A stretch of 64,000 nt of DNA from Myxococcales bacterium (GTDB lineage Bacteria; Myxococcota_A; Polyangia; Polyangiales; Polyangiaceae). Each line of letters begins with the position of its first letter. Position 1 is the stretch's first letter. Shown piece by piece: positions 48,689-58,147 of this stretch. Made by a program: the position numbers and the translations under genes. The notes beneath the pieces are model-generated. The model was not told the origin of the DNA and ran no database searches. It saw nothing but the letters and a program-made list of their open reading frames with translations. The DNA lies in NCBI GenBank assembly GCA_016212965.1, contig JACRDA010000308.1, forward strand, positions 1 through 64,000. The letters run 5' to 3'.

Positions 48689-49407
48689 GCGACGAGACCG
48701 GTCCGCTCGTCCTCGTCGTCGAGGACGAGCCGCAGATGCGACGCCTGCTGCGCGCCTCGCTCGGCTCCCACGGCTTCCGGCTGCTCGAGGCCGGCACGAC
48801 GGCCGACGCCCTGCGCCTCGTGACCTCCGCCCACCCCGACATCGTTCTGCTCGATCTCGGCCTGCCCGACGGCGACGGCCTCGAGCTCGCCCGCCAGTTG
48901 CGGGAGTGGACGCTCGTCCCCATCGTGGTCGTCTCGGCGCGCGGGCGCGAGGACGACAAGGTGGCGGCGCTCGACGCCGGGGCCGACGACTACCTCACCA
49001 AGCCCTTCGGCGTGAACGAGCTCCTGGCGCGCATGCGCGTCGCGCTCCGCCACGCCGAGCGCGCGCGCAGCCACGAGCCGGCCCCCGTGCTCACCTTCGG
49101 CGGCCTCACCATCGACCGCACGCGGCGCGAGGTCACGCTCGACGGCGCGCCCGTGCACCTCACGCCGATCGAGTACCGGCTCTTGCTGCTACTCGCCGAG
49201 CACGCGGGGCGGGTGCTCACCCACCGCCAGATCCTGAAGGAGGTGTGGGGCCCGGCGCAGCAGAACCAGACCCACTACGTGCGCGTGCACATGGCCGAGC
49301 TCCGGAAGAAGATCGAGGCCGAGCCCGCCCGCCCGAAGCTCCTGCTCACCGAGCCCGGCGTCGGCTACCGGCTGCGCGACGAGCCGCCGAAGGCGGGGCC
49401 GTCTTGA
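48685..49407 (+). CDS. kdpE: KdpE response regulator, second copy
   Basis: A 240-residue OmpR-family regulator. ATG 48685 overlaps the kdpD stop (ATGA) and follows a GGAGG site. The receiver (VVEDEPQMRR, LDLGLPDGDG, DDYLTKPFG) and the winged-helix domain (LTPIEYRLLLLLAEHAGRVLTHRQI, PGVGYRLRDE) are complete. Pairs with the intact kinase encoded just upstream and is the likely regulator of the matched promoters at 38628 and 50118. It resembles the first KdpE closely in the receiver and output helices, less in the linker and the loop before the recognition helix. Confidence 0.92.
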   Translation: MSDETGPLVLVVEDEPQMRRLLRASLGSHGFRLLEAGTTADALRLVTSAHPDIVLLDLGLPDGDGLELARQLREWTLVPIVVVSARGREDDKVAALDAGADDYLTKPFGVNELLARMRVALRHAERARSHEPAPVLTFGGLTIDRTRREVTLDGAPVHLTPIEYRLLLLLAEHAGRVLTHRQILKEVWGPAQQNQTHYVRVHMAELRKKIEAEPARPKLLLTEPGVGYRLRDEPPKAGPS

Positions 49408-49485
49408 CGCCTCGATGATGCCCTCGCGGGCCGAGGCTACGGGCGAGCGCGCTCGCGCGCGTCGTCGGGGCGAGGCGGCGCGGAA

Positions 49486-50052
49486 TCAGGCCGGACCGAC
49501 GACATCGCCCACCGCCATCGCCACGTCGGGAAATCGGCGCAGAGCGATCGTCTCACCGGGCCGATGCACGGTGACGAGCGCGTAGGTCCCGTCGCGAGGC
49601 TCGGCATGCAGTTCGATGGCGCGATCCACCAGGTTGACGACCCAGTACTCCTCGACGCCCGACTCGGCGTAGAGGCGCGCCTTCGGGCCGCGGTCCTTGC
49701 GCAGGCTCGCGTCCGCAACCTCGACGATGAGCCACGCGTCGCTGGGATGTGCATCCCGGTAGCTGCGACGCGGCACGACCGCCAGATCCGGCTCGGGCTC
49801 GGAGCCGTCGGACGCCGCGAAGGCGCTTTGCACGCGCACCTTCGCGCGCGAGCCGAGGGCCGCGATGAGCCGCTCGGCGAGCTCCCCGAGGCGATCGTCG
49901 TGCTCGGGACCATGAGGGCTCATGGCGACGATGGTGCCATACAGGAGCTCGACGCGATCGTCGCCAAGCACGCCCGCCGCGACGATCTGCTCGTACTCGC
50001 AGCGGCGCATGGGGCGCGGCGTCTCCGGGGCAATTTCGCGCGGGTCGAGCAC
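49486..50052 (-). CDS. Uma2-family (DUF820) protein
   Basis: A 188-residue protein on the opposite strand to its neighbours. Family marks: MRRCEYEQIVAAGVLGDDRVELLYGTIVAMSP at the start, EPDLAVVPRRSY (the Pro-Asp motif), and WLIVEVADASLRKDRGPKARLYAESGVEEYWVVNL with the acidic/Lys nuclease-like core. The fold is that of PD-(D/E)XK nucleases, with unknown biological role. It sits between the second kdpE and the KimA-like gene and interrupts an otherwise potassium-related block. Its start is about 65 bases from the paired repeats of the KimA-like promoter. Confidence 0.82.
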   Translation of the reverse strand: MLDPREIAPETPRPMRRCEYEQIVAAGVLGDDRVELLYGTIVAMSPHGPEHDDRLGELAERLIAALGSRAKVRVQSAFAASDGSEPEPDLAVVPRRSYRDAHPSDAWLIVEVADASLRKDRGPKARLYAESGVEEYWVVNLVDRAIELHAEPRDGTYALVTVHRPGETIALRRFPDVAMAVGDVVGPA

Positions 50053-50117
50053 CCGACCAGCGTAGCACGATCCGCTCCGCCGCCCGTCCGGAGCCAGCGC
50101 GGGCGCCGGGCCGCCGT

Positions 50118-50194
50118 CTTGATGCTTTCTTGATGTCGGGCTGCCGCGCCTTGATGTCTTCTTGATGTGCCCGGGTGCTAGCTAAAGAGCTAGC
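50118..50194 (+). promoter_or_regulatory. KimA-like gene promoter with paired direct-repeat sites and -10 palindrome
   Basis: Site 1 is CTTGATG CTTT CTTGATG (50118-50135); site 2 is CTTGATG TCTT CTTGATG (50150-50167). Both are perfect 7-base direct repeats with 11-base period, starting 32 bases apart, as in the kdp promoter. A -10-like TAGCTA with upstream TGC lies at 50179-50184, 29 bases from the start of site 2. The -10 is embedded in a perfect 7-bp inverted repeat, GCTAGCT (50177-50183), AAAG, AGCTAGC (50188-50194), which may add a second layer of control. Confidence 0.7.
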
Positions 50195-50269
50195 GAGGTC
50201 AGCGCCCGCGTCCGGTCCGCCCGTGGCTCCCACGTGCGGCCCGCGTTGCGCGCCGCGCGCCAACTCCCC

Positions 50270-52390
50270 ATGTCGCTCTTCGGCCGTATCCGGCGCGCCG
50301 TCCTCGGCGCTCCCAAGGACGTCAAGGATCCGCACGCCTTCCACAAGCTGTCGCTCGTCGCTCTGCTCGCCTGGGTCGGGCTCGGCGCGGACGGCCTGTC
50401 CTCGAGCAGCTACGGTCCCGACGAGGCCTTCAAGGCGCTCGGAGAGCACACCGGCCTCGCCGTCTTCCTCGGGGTCGCCGCGGCGCTCACGGTCTTCATC
50501 ATCAGCTACGGCTACAGCCGCATCATCGAGGAGTTCCCCGCGGGTGGCGGCGGCTACGTCGTGGCGACCAAGCTGCTCGGCCCGAAGACCGGCGTCGTTT
50601 CGGGCGCGGCCTTGCTCGTCGACTACGTGCTCACCATCGCCGTCTCGGTATCGGCCGGCGCGGACGCCATCTTCAGCTTCTTGCCGCCGCACTTTCAGCC
50701 CTACAAGTTCCCCTTCGCCCTCGTGGGGCTCGCCCTGCTCACGCTCCTCAACCTGCGTGGCGTCAAGGAGTCGGTCACGGCCATCGCGCCCGTGTTCGTC
50801 GTCTTCCTCCTCACGCACGCGGTGGTCCTGCTCGCGGTGCTGATCGGCAAGGCGGCGGACTTCCCCATCGTGAGCGCCGAGGTGTCCCGGAACATCAGCG
50901 AGTCGTCCCAGAGCCTCGGCACCTTCGGCGTGCTCGCCCTCTTCGCGCGCGCCTACTCGCTCGGCGGCGGCACCTACACCGGCATCGAGGCCGTCTCGAA
51001 CGGGATCGGCATCATGCGCGAGCCGCGCGTGGCGACCGCCAAGCGCACCATGGTCCTCATGGCCACGTCGCTGGCGATCACGGCCGGCGGCCTCTTGCTC
51101 TGCTACCTGCTGGTCGGCGCGCGGCCGGAGGCGGGCAAGACGATGAATGCGGTCCTGCTCGACCGCGTCACGGCGGACTGGAGCGTGGGCGGCTGGCACT
51201 TCGGCGACGCGTTCAGCGTCGTCACCCTCGTGAGCGAGGGGGCGCTGCTCTTCGTGGCCGCGCAGGCGGGCTTCATCGACGGGCCACGCGTCATGGCCAA
51301 CATGGCGACCGATTCTTGGCTGCCCCACCGCTTCGCGGCGCTGTCCGAGCGGCTCACCATGCGCAACGGCGTCGTCCTCATGGGGGGTGCCGCGGCGGTG
51401 GCCCTGCTCTACGCCCACGAGACGCGCCCCGCGGACGCCACGAGCGACGTCGGCACGCTCGTCGTCATGTACTCGATCAACGTGTTCCTCACGTTCTCGC
51501 TCTCGAACATCGCCATGTGCCGCCTCTGGATCCGGCGGCGCCGGGAGGAGCCGAAGTGGCGCCGCCACCTGCCGGCGCACCTCGCCGCCGTCCTCTTGTG
51601 CCTCACCATCCTCGTCGTCACGGTGATCGAGAAGTTCGTGGAGGGCGGCTGGGTGACCCTCGTGGTCACCTCCGCGCTCGTCGTCTTCTGTCTCTTCGTC
51701 AAGCGCCACTACGGCCGCGTGGTCGGGGCGATCCGCAGGCTCGACCACGAGCTGCCGGACCCCATGCGCAGCGCCGCCGATCTACGCCACTTCGGCCACG
51801 AGGCTCCGCCCGCGCTGCTCGGGCCACCCCACGCGGACGAGCCGGTCGCCGTCCTGTTCGTCGGCGGCTACGGCGGGCTCGGCCGCCACGCTCTGTTGAC
51901 GCTCGAGCGCATGTTCCCGGGCCACTTCAACGCCGTCGTGTTCGTGAGCGTCGCGGTCGTCGACTCCGACGTCTTCAAGGGCACGCGCGAGCTCGAGGCC
52001 CTCGAGGCCCGCACGCAGCAGCACCTCGCGGCCTACGAGCAGTTCGCGGCCGTGCTCGGCCTGCGCGCCACGACGGCCTACTCGGTCGGCACCGAGGTCG
52101 CGGTCGAGGCCGAGAAGCTCGCGCAGGAGCTCGTCGGGCGCTTCCCGAAGGCCCTCGTGGTCGCCGGCCAGATCATCTTCGAAGAGGACACGAGCTGGAA
52201 TCGCATGCTCCACAACGAGACCGCCTTCCAGATCCAGCGCCGCCTGCAGCACGCCGCCGTCCCGATGGTGGTCCTGCCCGTGCAGCTCGACCTCGCGGCG
52301 CCGCGCGCCGGCGTGGCGCATCCGCCGCGGACGGGCCGGCTGCTCGCCCGGCCGAGCCTGGCGGGGGCGCCGCCGGCATCGGCGGAGTAG
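50270..52390 (+). CDS. KimA-like potassium importer (APC-superfamily permease)
   Basis: A 706-residue permease from ATG 50270. It has about twelve helices between residues 25 and 470, with the APC/KimA-type pattern IIEEFPAGGGGYVVATKLLGPKTGVVSGAALLVDYVLTIAVSVSAGADAI in helices 2-3, and a soluble C-terminal domain (from about 510) with an alpha/beta USP-like look (VAVLFVGGYGGLGRHALLTLERMF). This is the layout of KimA (YdaO), a proton-coupled high-affinity potassium importer in Bacillus; amino-acid transport is the alternative. Location beside kdpDE and the shared promoter design favour potassium. The gene is intact, and could cover potassium uptake if Kdp is disabled. Confidence 0.75.
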   Translation: MSLFGRIRRAVLGAPKDVKDPHAFHKLSLVALLAWVGLGADGLSSSSYGPDEAFKALGEHTGLAVFLGVAAALTVFIISYGYSRIIEEFPAGGGGYVVATKLLGPKTGVVSGAALLVDYVLTIAVSVSAGADAIFSFLPPHFQPYKFPFALVGLALLTLLNLRGVKESVTAIAPVFVVFLLTHAVVLLAVLIGKAADFPIVSAEVSRNISESSQSLGTFGVLALFARAYSLGGGTYTGIEAVSNGIGIMREPRVATAKRTMVLMATSLAITAGGLLLCYLLVGARPEAGKTMNAVLLDRVTADWSVGGWHFGDAFSVVTLVSEGALLFVAAQAGFIDGPRVMANMATDSWLPHRFAALSERLTMRNGVVLMGGAAAVALLYAHETRPADATSDVGTLVVMYSINVFLTFSLSNIAMCRLWIRRRREEPKWRRHLPAHLAAVLLCLTILVVTVIEKFVEGGWVTLVVTSALVVFCLFVKRHYGRVVGAIRRLDHELPDPMRSAADLRHFGHEAPPALLGPPHADEPVAVLFVGGYGGLGRHALLTLERMFPGHFNAVVFVSVAVVDSDVFKGTRELEALEARTQQHLAAYEQFAAVLGLRATTAYSVGTEVAVEAEKLAQELVGRFPKALVVAGQIIFEEDTSWNRMLHNETAFQIQRRLQHAAVPMVVLPVQLDLAAPRAGVAHPPRTGRLLARPSLAGAPPASAE

Positions 52391-52475
52391 GAGCGCGTCC
52401 GCCCGCCGCTCCCACCGAGCCTGGCGGGCACGCCGCTTGGCTCGGGCGAGTAGCCCGCCCCGCCGCTCGCCTCTC
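52354..52475. repeat. Imperfect 63-base tandem duplication at the 3' end of the KimA-like gene
   Basis: The last codons and stop of the gene (from GAGCCTGGCGGG at 52354) are followed by a diverged second copy starting at 52417, including a second in-frame-like GAGTAG near 52449, and a fragment of a third copy near 52480. It is probably slippage in GC-rich sequence; the period is 63 bases, a multiple of three. No other feature is seen between 52391 and 52547. Confidence 0.5.
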
Positions 52476-52547
52476 GCGGAGCCTGGATCCGCGTGGAGCC
52501 GCGCGCGGCCGCCTTGCTCCGAGCGCGTGGCGCGCGCAGACTGAGCC

Positions 52548-53120
52548 ATGGTCATGCGCCTGCTCCACCGTCCTGCGACGCGGGCCGACCTCGACGCGCT
52601 GCCGCCCGGCGAGAAGGGAGAGATCGTCGACGGAGTGCTCTACACCCAACCGCGTCCGCGAGCGCCGCACCAGGAGATCACCTCCCTGCTCGCCGACGAT
52701 CTCGTCGGGCCGTATCGACGCGGCCGCGGCGGTCCGGGCGGCTGGTGGATCCTGGTCGAGCCCGGCATCGCCCTGCCCGAGGCGCCTGAGGTGGCCCCCG
52801 ATCTCGCGGGCTGGCGGCGCGAGCGACTCGCCTCCTTGCCGCGCGAGGCCGCCATCGAGCTCGCGCCGGACTGGGCGTGCGAGATCCACTCGCCGACGAC
52901 GCGCGGCTATGACCTCGTCACCAAGCGGCGGCTCTACGAGCGCATCCGCGTCGGCCACCTCTGGTACGTCGACCCCGAGGCGCAGACCCTGCGCGTGAGC
53001 CGCCTCGAGGGCGTGCACTACGTGGAAATCGCCGTGCACGGCCCGGGGGAGCGACCGCGCTGTGAGCCCTTCGACGCCGTCGAGCTCGAGCTCGACGAGT
53101 GGTGGGCGGCGCTCGCGTAG
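52548..53120 (+). CDS. Uma2-family (DUF820) protein
   Basis: A 190-residue protein starting at ATG 52548. Family marks: RATRADLDALPPGEKGEIVDGVLYTQPRPRAPHQEI, the PDL in EVAPDLAGWRRERL, and a nuclease-like core in WACEIHSPTTRGYDLVTKRRLYERIRVGHLWYVDP, with Glu and Lys at the usual places. The final part ends in a Trp/Leu-rich strand typical of the family. It is more diverged than the two other Uma2 proteins in the window (22416, 49486). It lies between the KimA-like gene and T6SS locus B with no overlap, so it is likely transcribed alone. Confidence 0.82.
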   Translation: MVMRLLHRPATRADLDALPPGEKGEIVDGVLYTQPRPRAPHQEITSLLADDLVGPYRRGRGGPGGWWILVEPGIALPEAPEVAPDLAGWRRERLASLPREAAIELAPDWACEIHSPTTRGYDLVTKRRLYERIRVGHLWYVDPEAQTLRVSRLEGVHYVEIAVHGPGERPRCEPFDAVELELDEWWAALA

Positions 53121-53385
53121 GTCGGCCTCGAGTAGCCGTTCACGTCCCGCCACCAGGGACGACGGCTCGCCGAGCCCGCGGCGCTCGACCTCCGGCGCGA
53201 GGGGCTCGATGCCAGTCGTGGACGCCGATCCGTGCTAAGCTCGGCGACCCAGGGGACGAGGGACACCGGACGGCGCCGCGGCCGGGCGGCGGGTCCACGG
53301 ACGCGGGGTCGCCGACCCGCGCCCGGCGACGCGATCGCTCGTGCGGGGGTTGCGACCGGCTCACCACCCCGAGGCAGAGAGCGCC

Positions 53386-55734
53386 ATGATCCACGACCAC
53401 TTCTCCCTCCTCGCACCCGACCTCGGCGAAGGCCTGCGCGTGCTCGCGTTTCGCGGCACGGAGGCGATCTCGACGTCGTACCTGTTCGAGGTCTTCTTCC
53501 TCGGCGCGGCCAAGGCCATCGACGAGGCCGCCGCGGCCGTCGGGTCGGGCGCAACGCTGCAGGTGAACGCCGAGGACGGGTCGGCCGTGCTCGCGTGGCG
53601 CGGGATCGTCGAGGCGGTCGAGATCGTCGAGGCGCACGGCGAGCGCGCCCTCTACCGGGTCGAGCTGCGCCCGCGCCTCCACCGCCTGACGCACGAGGTG
53701 CACAGCCGCATCTGGGTGGACAAGGACGTGCCGGCCATCGTGAAGGAGCTCCTCGACGCCGCCACGGTCGGGCACTCGCTGGCGCTCGACGGGACCTACA
53801 CCGCGGTCGAGCACATCGGCCAGTACCACGAGACCGACTTCGACTTCGTGAGCCGCCGGCTCGAGCGCGAGGGCATCCACTACTACTTCGACCACGAGGG
53901 CGACGAGGAGAAGCTCGTCGTGACCGATCGCGGCGCGACCCACGACCCGTCGCCTGCCGCACCCGTGCGCTTCGTCCCGCTCGCCGATCAGTCGACCCAG
54001 GCCATGGCCGGGGAGGCGATCTACCGCTTTCGCGCGCGCCACGGGACCGTGGCGTCCGACATCCTCCTGCGCGACTACGACTACCTGAAGCCCGCGCTCG
54101 CCCTCGAGGGCGAGGCCGCGGTCGCGTCGGGTCACCAGGGCAAGGTCGCCGTGTTCGGCACGGCGCTGCGCGATCCGGGCGAGGCGAGCCACCTCGCGAC
54201 GGTGCGCGCCGAAGAGCGCGCCATCCCCGTCGCGACCTACCACGGCACGGGCAGCGTGCTCGGCCTGCGCACGGGCTACGAGCTCGAGCTCACCGAGCAC
54301 CCGTGGAGCAGCCTCGACGGGAAATACCTCGTCACGCGCCTCCGGCACCGCGGCGTCGACCACGCGCGCGTGCGCCAGTTCGCGCGCGCCATCGACCCCG
54401 ACGGCGAGTGGCTCGCGGGCGGGGGCGCCGAGGATCCGTACCGCGTCGACTTCGACGCCGTGAAGAGCGGCGTGCCCTTCCGGCCCGAGCGCAAGACGCC
54501 CTGGAAGCGCGTGGACGCGCTCGAGCACGCGCGCGTCGACGGCCCCGCGGACGACGACTACGCGCAGATCGACGACCACGGGCGCTACCACGTGCGCCTG
54601 CTCTGGGACGAGACCGAGGCGAAGGCGGGCGGCAACAGCACCTGGGTGCGCATGCTCCAGCCCCACGCCGGCGCGCCCGAGGGCTGGCACTTCCCCCTGC
54701 GCAAGGGGACCGAGGTGCTCGTCGCCTTCGTGCGCGGCGATCCGGACCGGCCGCTCATCGTCGGCACGGCCCACAACCCCGAGGTCCCGAGCCCCGTCAC
54801 GAGCCAGAACGCGAGCCAGAACGTGCTTCAGACCGGGGGCAAGAACCGCCTCGAGATCGAGGACCAGGCGGGCAAGGAGTACCTGGCCTGGACCTCGCCG
54901 ACCCAGACCTCGACCCTGCACCTCGGCGCGAAGGCGGGCCCCTACCAGGAGGCCCACAACGCCACCCTGCGCACCGACGGCGACGCGAAGGTCCACGCCG
55001 GCGGCGCCCGGCACATCACGGTCGTCGGCGAACAGACCGAGGACGTGCAGGGCAACGTGGTCGAGGACTACCACTCGAGCCAGACGACCCACGTCGACGG
55101 CGACTGGACGGAGACGATCGACGCCGGCGCGACGCAGACCATCTCGGCCGGCGAGACGCGCACCGTCCACGCCGGCGTGACCGAGACCATCACCGGCGGC
55201 GAGACCCGCACCATCACGGGCGATCAAACCGAGGACGTGTCGGCGAACGTGACCTGCACCATCGGCGCGAACCGCTCGGACACGATCGGCGCGAGCTCGA
55301 CCGTGAGCATCGGCGCGAACAGCACGTTGACGGTGGGAGGGGCGCAGACGGCGACGATCACCGGAGGCGTGACGCAGACCATCGGGGGCAACTTCACGCT
55401 CATCGCGGCCGGGCCGGTGACCTTCACGGCCGCGGCGGGTTTCACGGTCCTGGCGCCGGGGGGCGTCAACATGATCGACAACGGCAACGACCACAAGGGC
55501 TTCAAGAACGAGAACGAGTACGCCGAAGCGGTCAAGGTACTGGGCATCAAGGCGGAGGCCATCGGCATCGAGACCAAGGTCGTCCGCCTGGGTATCGAGC
55601 GCCTCGGCGCCGGCGTGGACTTGATCGCCGGCGTCAAGAACGAGAAGTGGGCCAGCCAGAAGAAGATCATCGGTGGCTGGATGAAGCCCACGGGGCTCGT
55701 CCAGCTCATCACGGTCTTGCACAAGCTGGGCTGA
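53386..55734 (+). CDS. vgrG: T6SS spike protein VgrG, first of three (locus B)
   Basis: A 782-residue VgrG from ATG 53386. The gp27-like base (FRGTEAISTSYLFEVFF, GQYHETDFDFVSRRLEREGIHYYFDH), the gp5 OB fold (YAQIDDHGRYHVRLLWDETE, HFPLRKGTEVLVAFVRGDPDRPLI) and a beta-helix with about 11 octad repeats (TxTIxxGx, residues about 580-670) are present. The last 110 residues are helical and charged (YAEAVKVLGIKAEAIGIETK), with no enzyme motif. The spacing to the next VgrG is 31 bases, so all three are probably one transcript. The upstream 265 bases contain GTGCTAAGCTCG, which might include the -10 of the locus. Confidence 0.92.
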   Translation: MIHDHFSLLAPDLGEGLRVLAFRGTEAISTSYLFEVFFLGAAKAIDEAAAAVGSGATLQVNAEDGSAVLAWRGIVEAVEIVEAHGERALYRVELRPRLHRLTHEVHSRIWVDKDVPAIVKELLDAATVGHSLALDGTYTAVEHIGQYHETDFDFVSRRLEREGIHYYFDHEGDEEKLVVTDRGATHDPSPAAPVRFVPLADQSTQAMAGEAIYRFRARHGTVASDILLRDYDYLKPALALEGEAAVASGHQGKVAVFGTALRDPGEASHLATVRAEERAIPVATYHGTGSVLGLRTGYELELTEHPWSSLDGKYLVTRLRHRGVDHARVRQFARAIDPDGEWLAGGGAEDPYRVDFDAVKSGVPFRPERKTPWKRVDALEHARVDGPADDDYAQIDDHGRYHVRLLWDETEAKAGGNSTWVRMLQPHAGAPEGWHFPLRKGTEVLVAFVRGDPDRPLIVGTAHNPEVPSPVTSQNASQNVLQTGGKNRLEIEDQAGKEYLAWTSPTQTSTLHLGAKAGPYQEAHNATLRTDGDAKVHAGGARHITVVGEQTEDVQGNVVEDYHSSQTTHVDGDWTETIDAGATQTISAGETRTVHAGVTETITGGETRTITGDQTEDVSANVTCTIGANRSDTIGASSTVSIGANSTLTVGGAQTATITGGVTQTIGGNFTLIAAGPVTFTAAAGFTVLAPGGVNMIDNGNDHKGFKNENEYAEAVKVLGIKAEAIGIETKVVRLGIERLGAGVDLIAGVKNEKWASQKKIIGGWMKPTGLVQLITVLHKLG

Positions 55735-55765
55735 CGGCCGAAACCCCACACCGAGCGAGCTCGAC

Positions 55766-58126
55766 ATGACGGATCTCTACGTAGTCGCCATCGACGGCCT
55801 GCCCACCGGTACCCGGGTCGCCGCCTTCGTCGGGCGCGAGGCCATCTCCGAGTGCTTCGCCTTCGAGATCTCCCTCGTCGTGCCAGCGCAGGACGGGTCG
55901 TTTCAACCGGAGATGCTCGTGGGCGCCGAGGCGTGCCTGTCCTTCGGCGACGCCGAGCCGGGCGCGCAGCCGCTCTGCGCGGGTGTCGTGGCCGGGGCCG
56001 AGCTGGTGCAGGCCACCTCGAGCCACGGCTTCTTGCGCGTCACCGTGCGACCACACCTCTTTCGTCTCTCGCTCGCGCGCCAGAGCCGCATCTGGACGGA
56101 CAAGAAGGTGAGCGACGTCGTGAAGGACGTGCTCGAACGCGCGGAGCACCAGGGTCACGAGCTCAAGCTCGAGGGCGACTACCCCGAGCACGTCCACATC
56201 TGCCAGTACCACGAGACCGACCTCGAGTTCTTCGAGCGACGGCTCGAGCGCGACGGCATCTTCTACTGGTTCGAGCACGCCGCGGGCGGCGAGAAGCTCG
56301 TTCTGGCCGACTCGGCGGGAGGCTGCGGTACTGGCCCGACGTGCAGATTTCGCCGCGCCGGTGCCGGCGCCGCCGAGGGCGGCAGCGCGGCGATCCTGCG
56401 CCTCGGCTCCCGCAAGGAGCTCACGTCGAAGAAGGTCAAGCTCGGCGATTACGACTACCTGCACCCCGCCCTCGCCGTCACCGGCGAGGCGGCGCCGCCT
56501 GGCGGCCTGCTCGGCGAGGTCTCCCTCTTCGGAGGCAACCTCCTCACCCCGGGCGACGCGAAGCGCCTGGCCAAGGTGAGGGCCGAGCGCCTGGGCGTGG
56601 AGGCCGAGCGCTACACGGGCACCGGGACCGTGCGGACCCTGCGGAGCGGCTGCGTCTTCGAGCTCGAGGAACACCCGCTCGCGGACCTCAACGGCAAGTA
56701 CCTCGTCACGGAGCTCCACCACAGTGGCGTGGATCTCGGCCTCATGCGCACCTTCGGAGCCCTGCTCGACGTCGACGCGCCCGGCACGACCCACCACGCT
56801 CGCAGGGCGCGCATGGGCGCCGAGGCCGAGCCCTACCACGTGGAATTCTCGGCCGTCCGAGAGGCTCAGCCCTTCCGCCCGGCCCTGCGGCGCCCGGTGC
56901 CGCGCGTCCCCGGCCTCGAGTACGGTGTCGTCGATGGTCCGGCCGACAGCGACTCCGCGCAGATCGACGAGCACGGCCGCTACCGGACGCGCCTCTTGTT
57001 CGACGAGGCGGACGCGGACGCGGCGAAGAACAGCGCCTGGCTCCGCATGATCCAGCCGCACGCCGGCGCGCCCGAGGGCTGGCACCTGCCCCTGCGCAAG
57101 GGCACCGAGGTGCTGGTGGCGTTCGTCGCGGGCGAGCCCGATCTGCCGGTGATCGTCGCCGCCGTGCCCAACGCCGTCACGCCGAGCCCGGTCACGGCGA
57201 GCAACCACACGCACAACGTGTTCCAGTCGGGCGGCAAGAACCGCGTCCAGATCGAGGACCAGGACGGCAAGCAGTACGTGGCCGTGTTCTCGCCGCCCGA
57301 GAAGACCACGCTTCACCTCGGAGCCTCCGACGGCCAGTATGCCGAAGGCCATCACGCCACCGTGCGAACCGACGGCGACATCCGCATCCACGCGGGCGCC
57401 AACCGGCACATCACCGTCGGCGGCGAACAGACCGAGGACGTCGGCGGCGACGTGACCGAGACCTACCACGCCACCCAGGCGACCCACGTCTTCGGCGCCT
57501 TCACCGAGACCATCGACGCGGGCGCCACCCAGACCATCAACGGCGGCGAGACGCGCACGGTCGACGGCGGCGTCACCGAGGACATCTCCGGGGGCGAGAC
57601 GCGCAGCATCACCGCCAACCAGACCGAGACGATCTCGGCCAACCTGACGCGCACCATCGGCGCGGATCTCTCGGACACGATCGGTGCCAACGCCACGTTC
57701 ACCGTCGGGGCCGGTCAGACCGAGACGACGGGAGGCGCGCGCACGGAGGACGTCGGAGGCAACGTCACCATCGTGACGGCGGGCGCCTACGACTACACCG
57801 CGATCGGCGGCGCCACCTGGAGCACACCCGGAGGCTTCACGCTGCTCGCGCCCGGGGGCGTGTCGGAGACGGACCAGGAGCACGAGGGCGAGGGTGGCAA
57901 GTTCCTGCAGATGTACGGCGCCTCGACGGAGGCGGCGGCCTTCGTGTTCGACATCGCTTACATCGTGACGGAGGTCATCGGGGCGAAGGTCGAAATGAGC
58001 ATGGACAAGCACGAGGGCGGAGGCGCCAAGGTCGAGGCCGTGGGCTCCATCCAGCACTCACGCGCGCGACACGCGGGCCGGATGGCGCTGAGCGCAATCA
58101 CCTTCGGCTTCCTCAACTGGACGTGA
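55766..58126 (+). CDS. vgrG: T6SS spike protein VgrG, second of three (locus B)
   Basis: A 786-residue VgrG. Base (VGREAISECFAFEISLVVP, CQYHETDLEFFERRLERDGIFYWFEH), OB fold (SAQIDEHGRYRTRLLFDEADADAAKNSAWLRMIQPHAG) and beta-helix with octad repeats (TQTINGGETRTVDGGVTEDI and onward) are all recognisable. The C-terminal extension (about residues 700-786) is predicted helical, partly hydrophobic (AAAFVFDIAYIVTEVIGAKVEM), then a basic stretch, and ends FGFLNWT. It differs from its neighbours' extensions. This could be a docking surface for a different cargo. No catalytic residues are recognised. Confidence 0.92.
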   Translation: MTDLYVVAIDGLPTGTRVAAFVGREAISECFAFEISLVVPAQDGSFQPEMLVGAEACLSFGDAEPGAQPLCAGVVAGAELVQATSSHGFLRVTVRPHLFRLSLARQSRIWTDKKVSDVVKDVLERAEHQGHELKLEGDYPEHVHICQYHETDLEFFERRLERDGIFYWFEHAAGGEKLVLADSAGGCGTGPTCRFRRAGAGAAEGGSAAILRLGSRKELTSKKVKLGDYDYLHPALAVTGEAAPPGGLLGEVSLFGGNLLTPGDAKRLAKVRAERLGVEAERYTGTGTVRTLRSGCVFELEEHPLADLNGKYLVTELHHSGVDLGLMRTFGALLDVDAPGTTHHARRARMGAEAEPYHVEFSAVREAQPFRPALRRPVPRVPGLEYGVVDGPADSDSAQIDEHGRYRTRLLFDEADADAAKNSAWLRMIQPHAGAPEGWHLPLRKGTEVLVAFVAGEPDLPVIVAAVPNAVTPSPVTASNHTHNVFQSGGKNRVQIEDQDGKQYVAVFSPPEKTTLHLGASDGQYAEGHHATVRTDGDIRIHAGANRHITVGGEQTEDVGGDVTETYHATQATHVFGAFTETIDAGATQTINGGETRTVDGGVTEDISGGETRSITANQTETISANLTRTIGADLSDTIGANATFTVGAGQTETTGGARTEDVGGNVTIVTAGAYDYTAIGGATWSTPGGFTLLAPGGVSETDQEHEGEGGKFLQMYGASTEAAAFVFDIAYIVTEVIGAKVEMSMDKHEGGGAKVEAVGSIQHSRARHAGRMALSAITFGFLNWT

Positions 58127-58147
58127 CGTCGACTGCCCGAGGACGAG

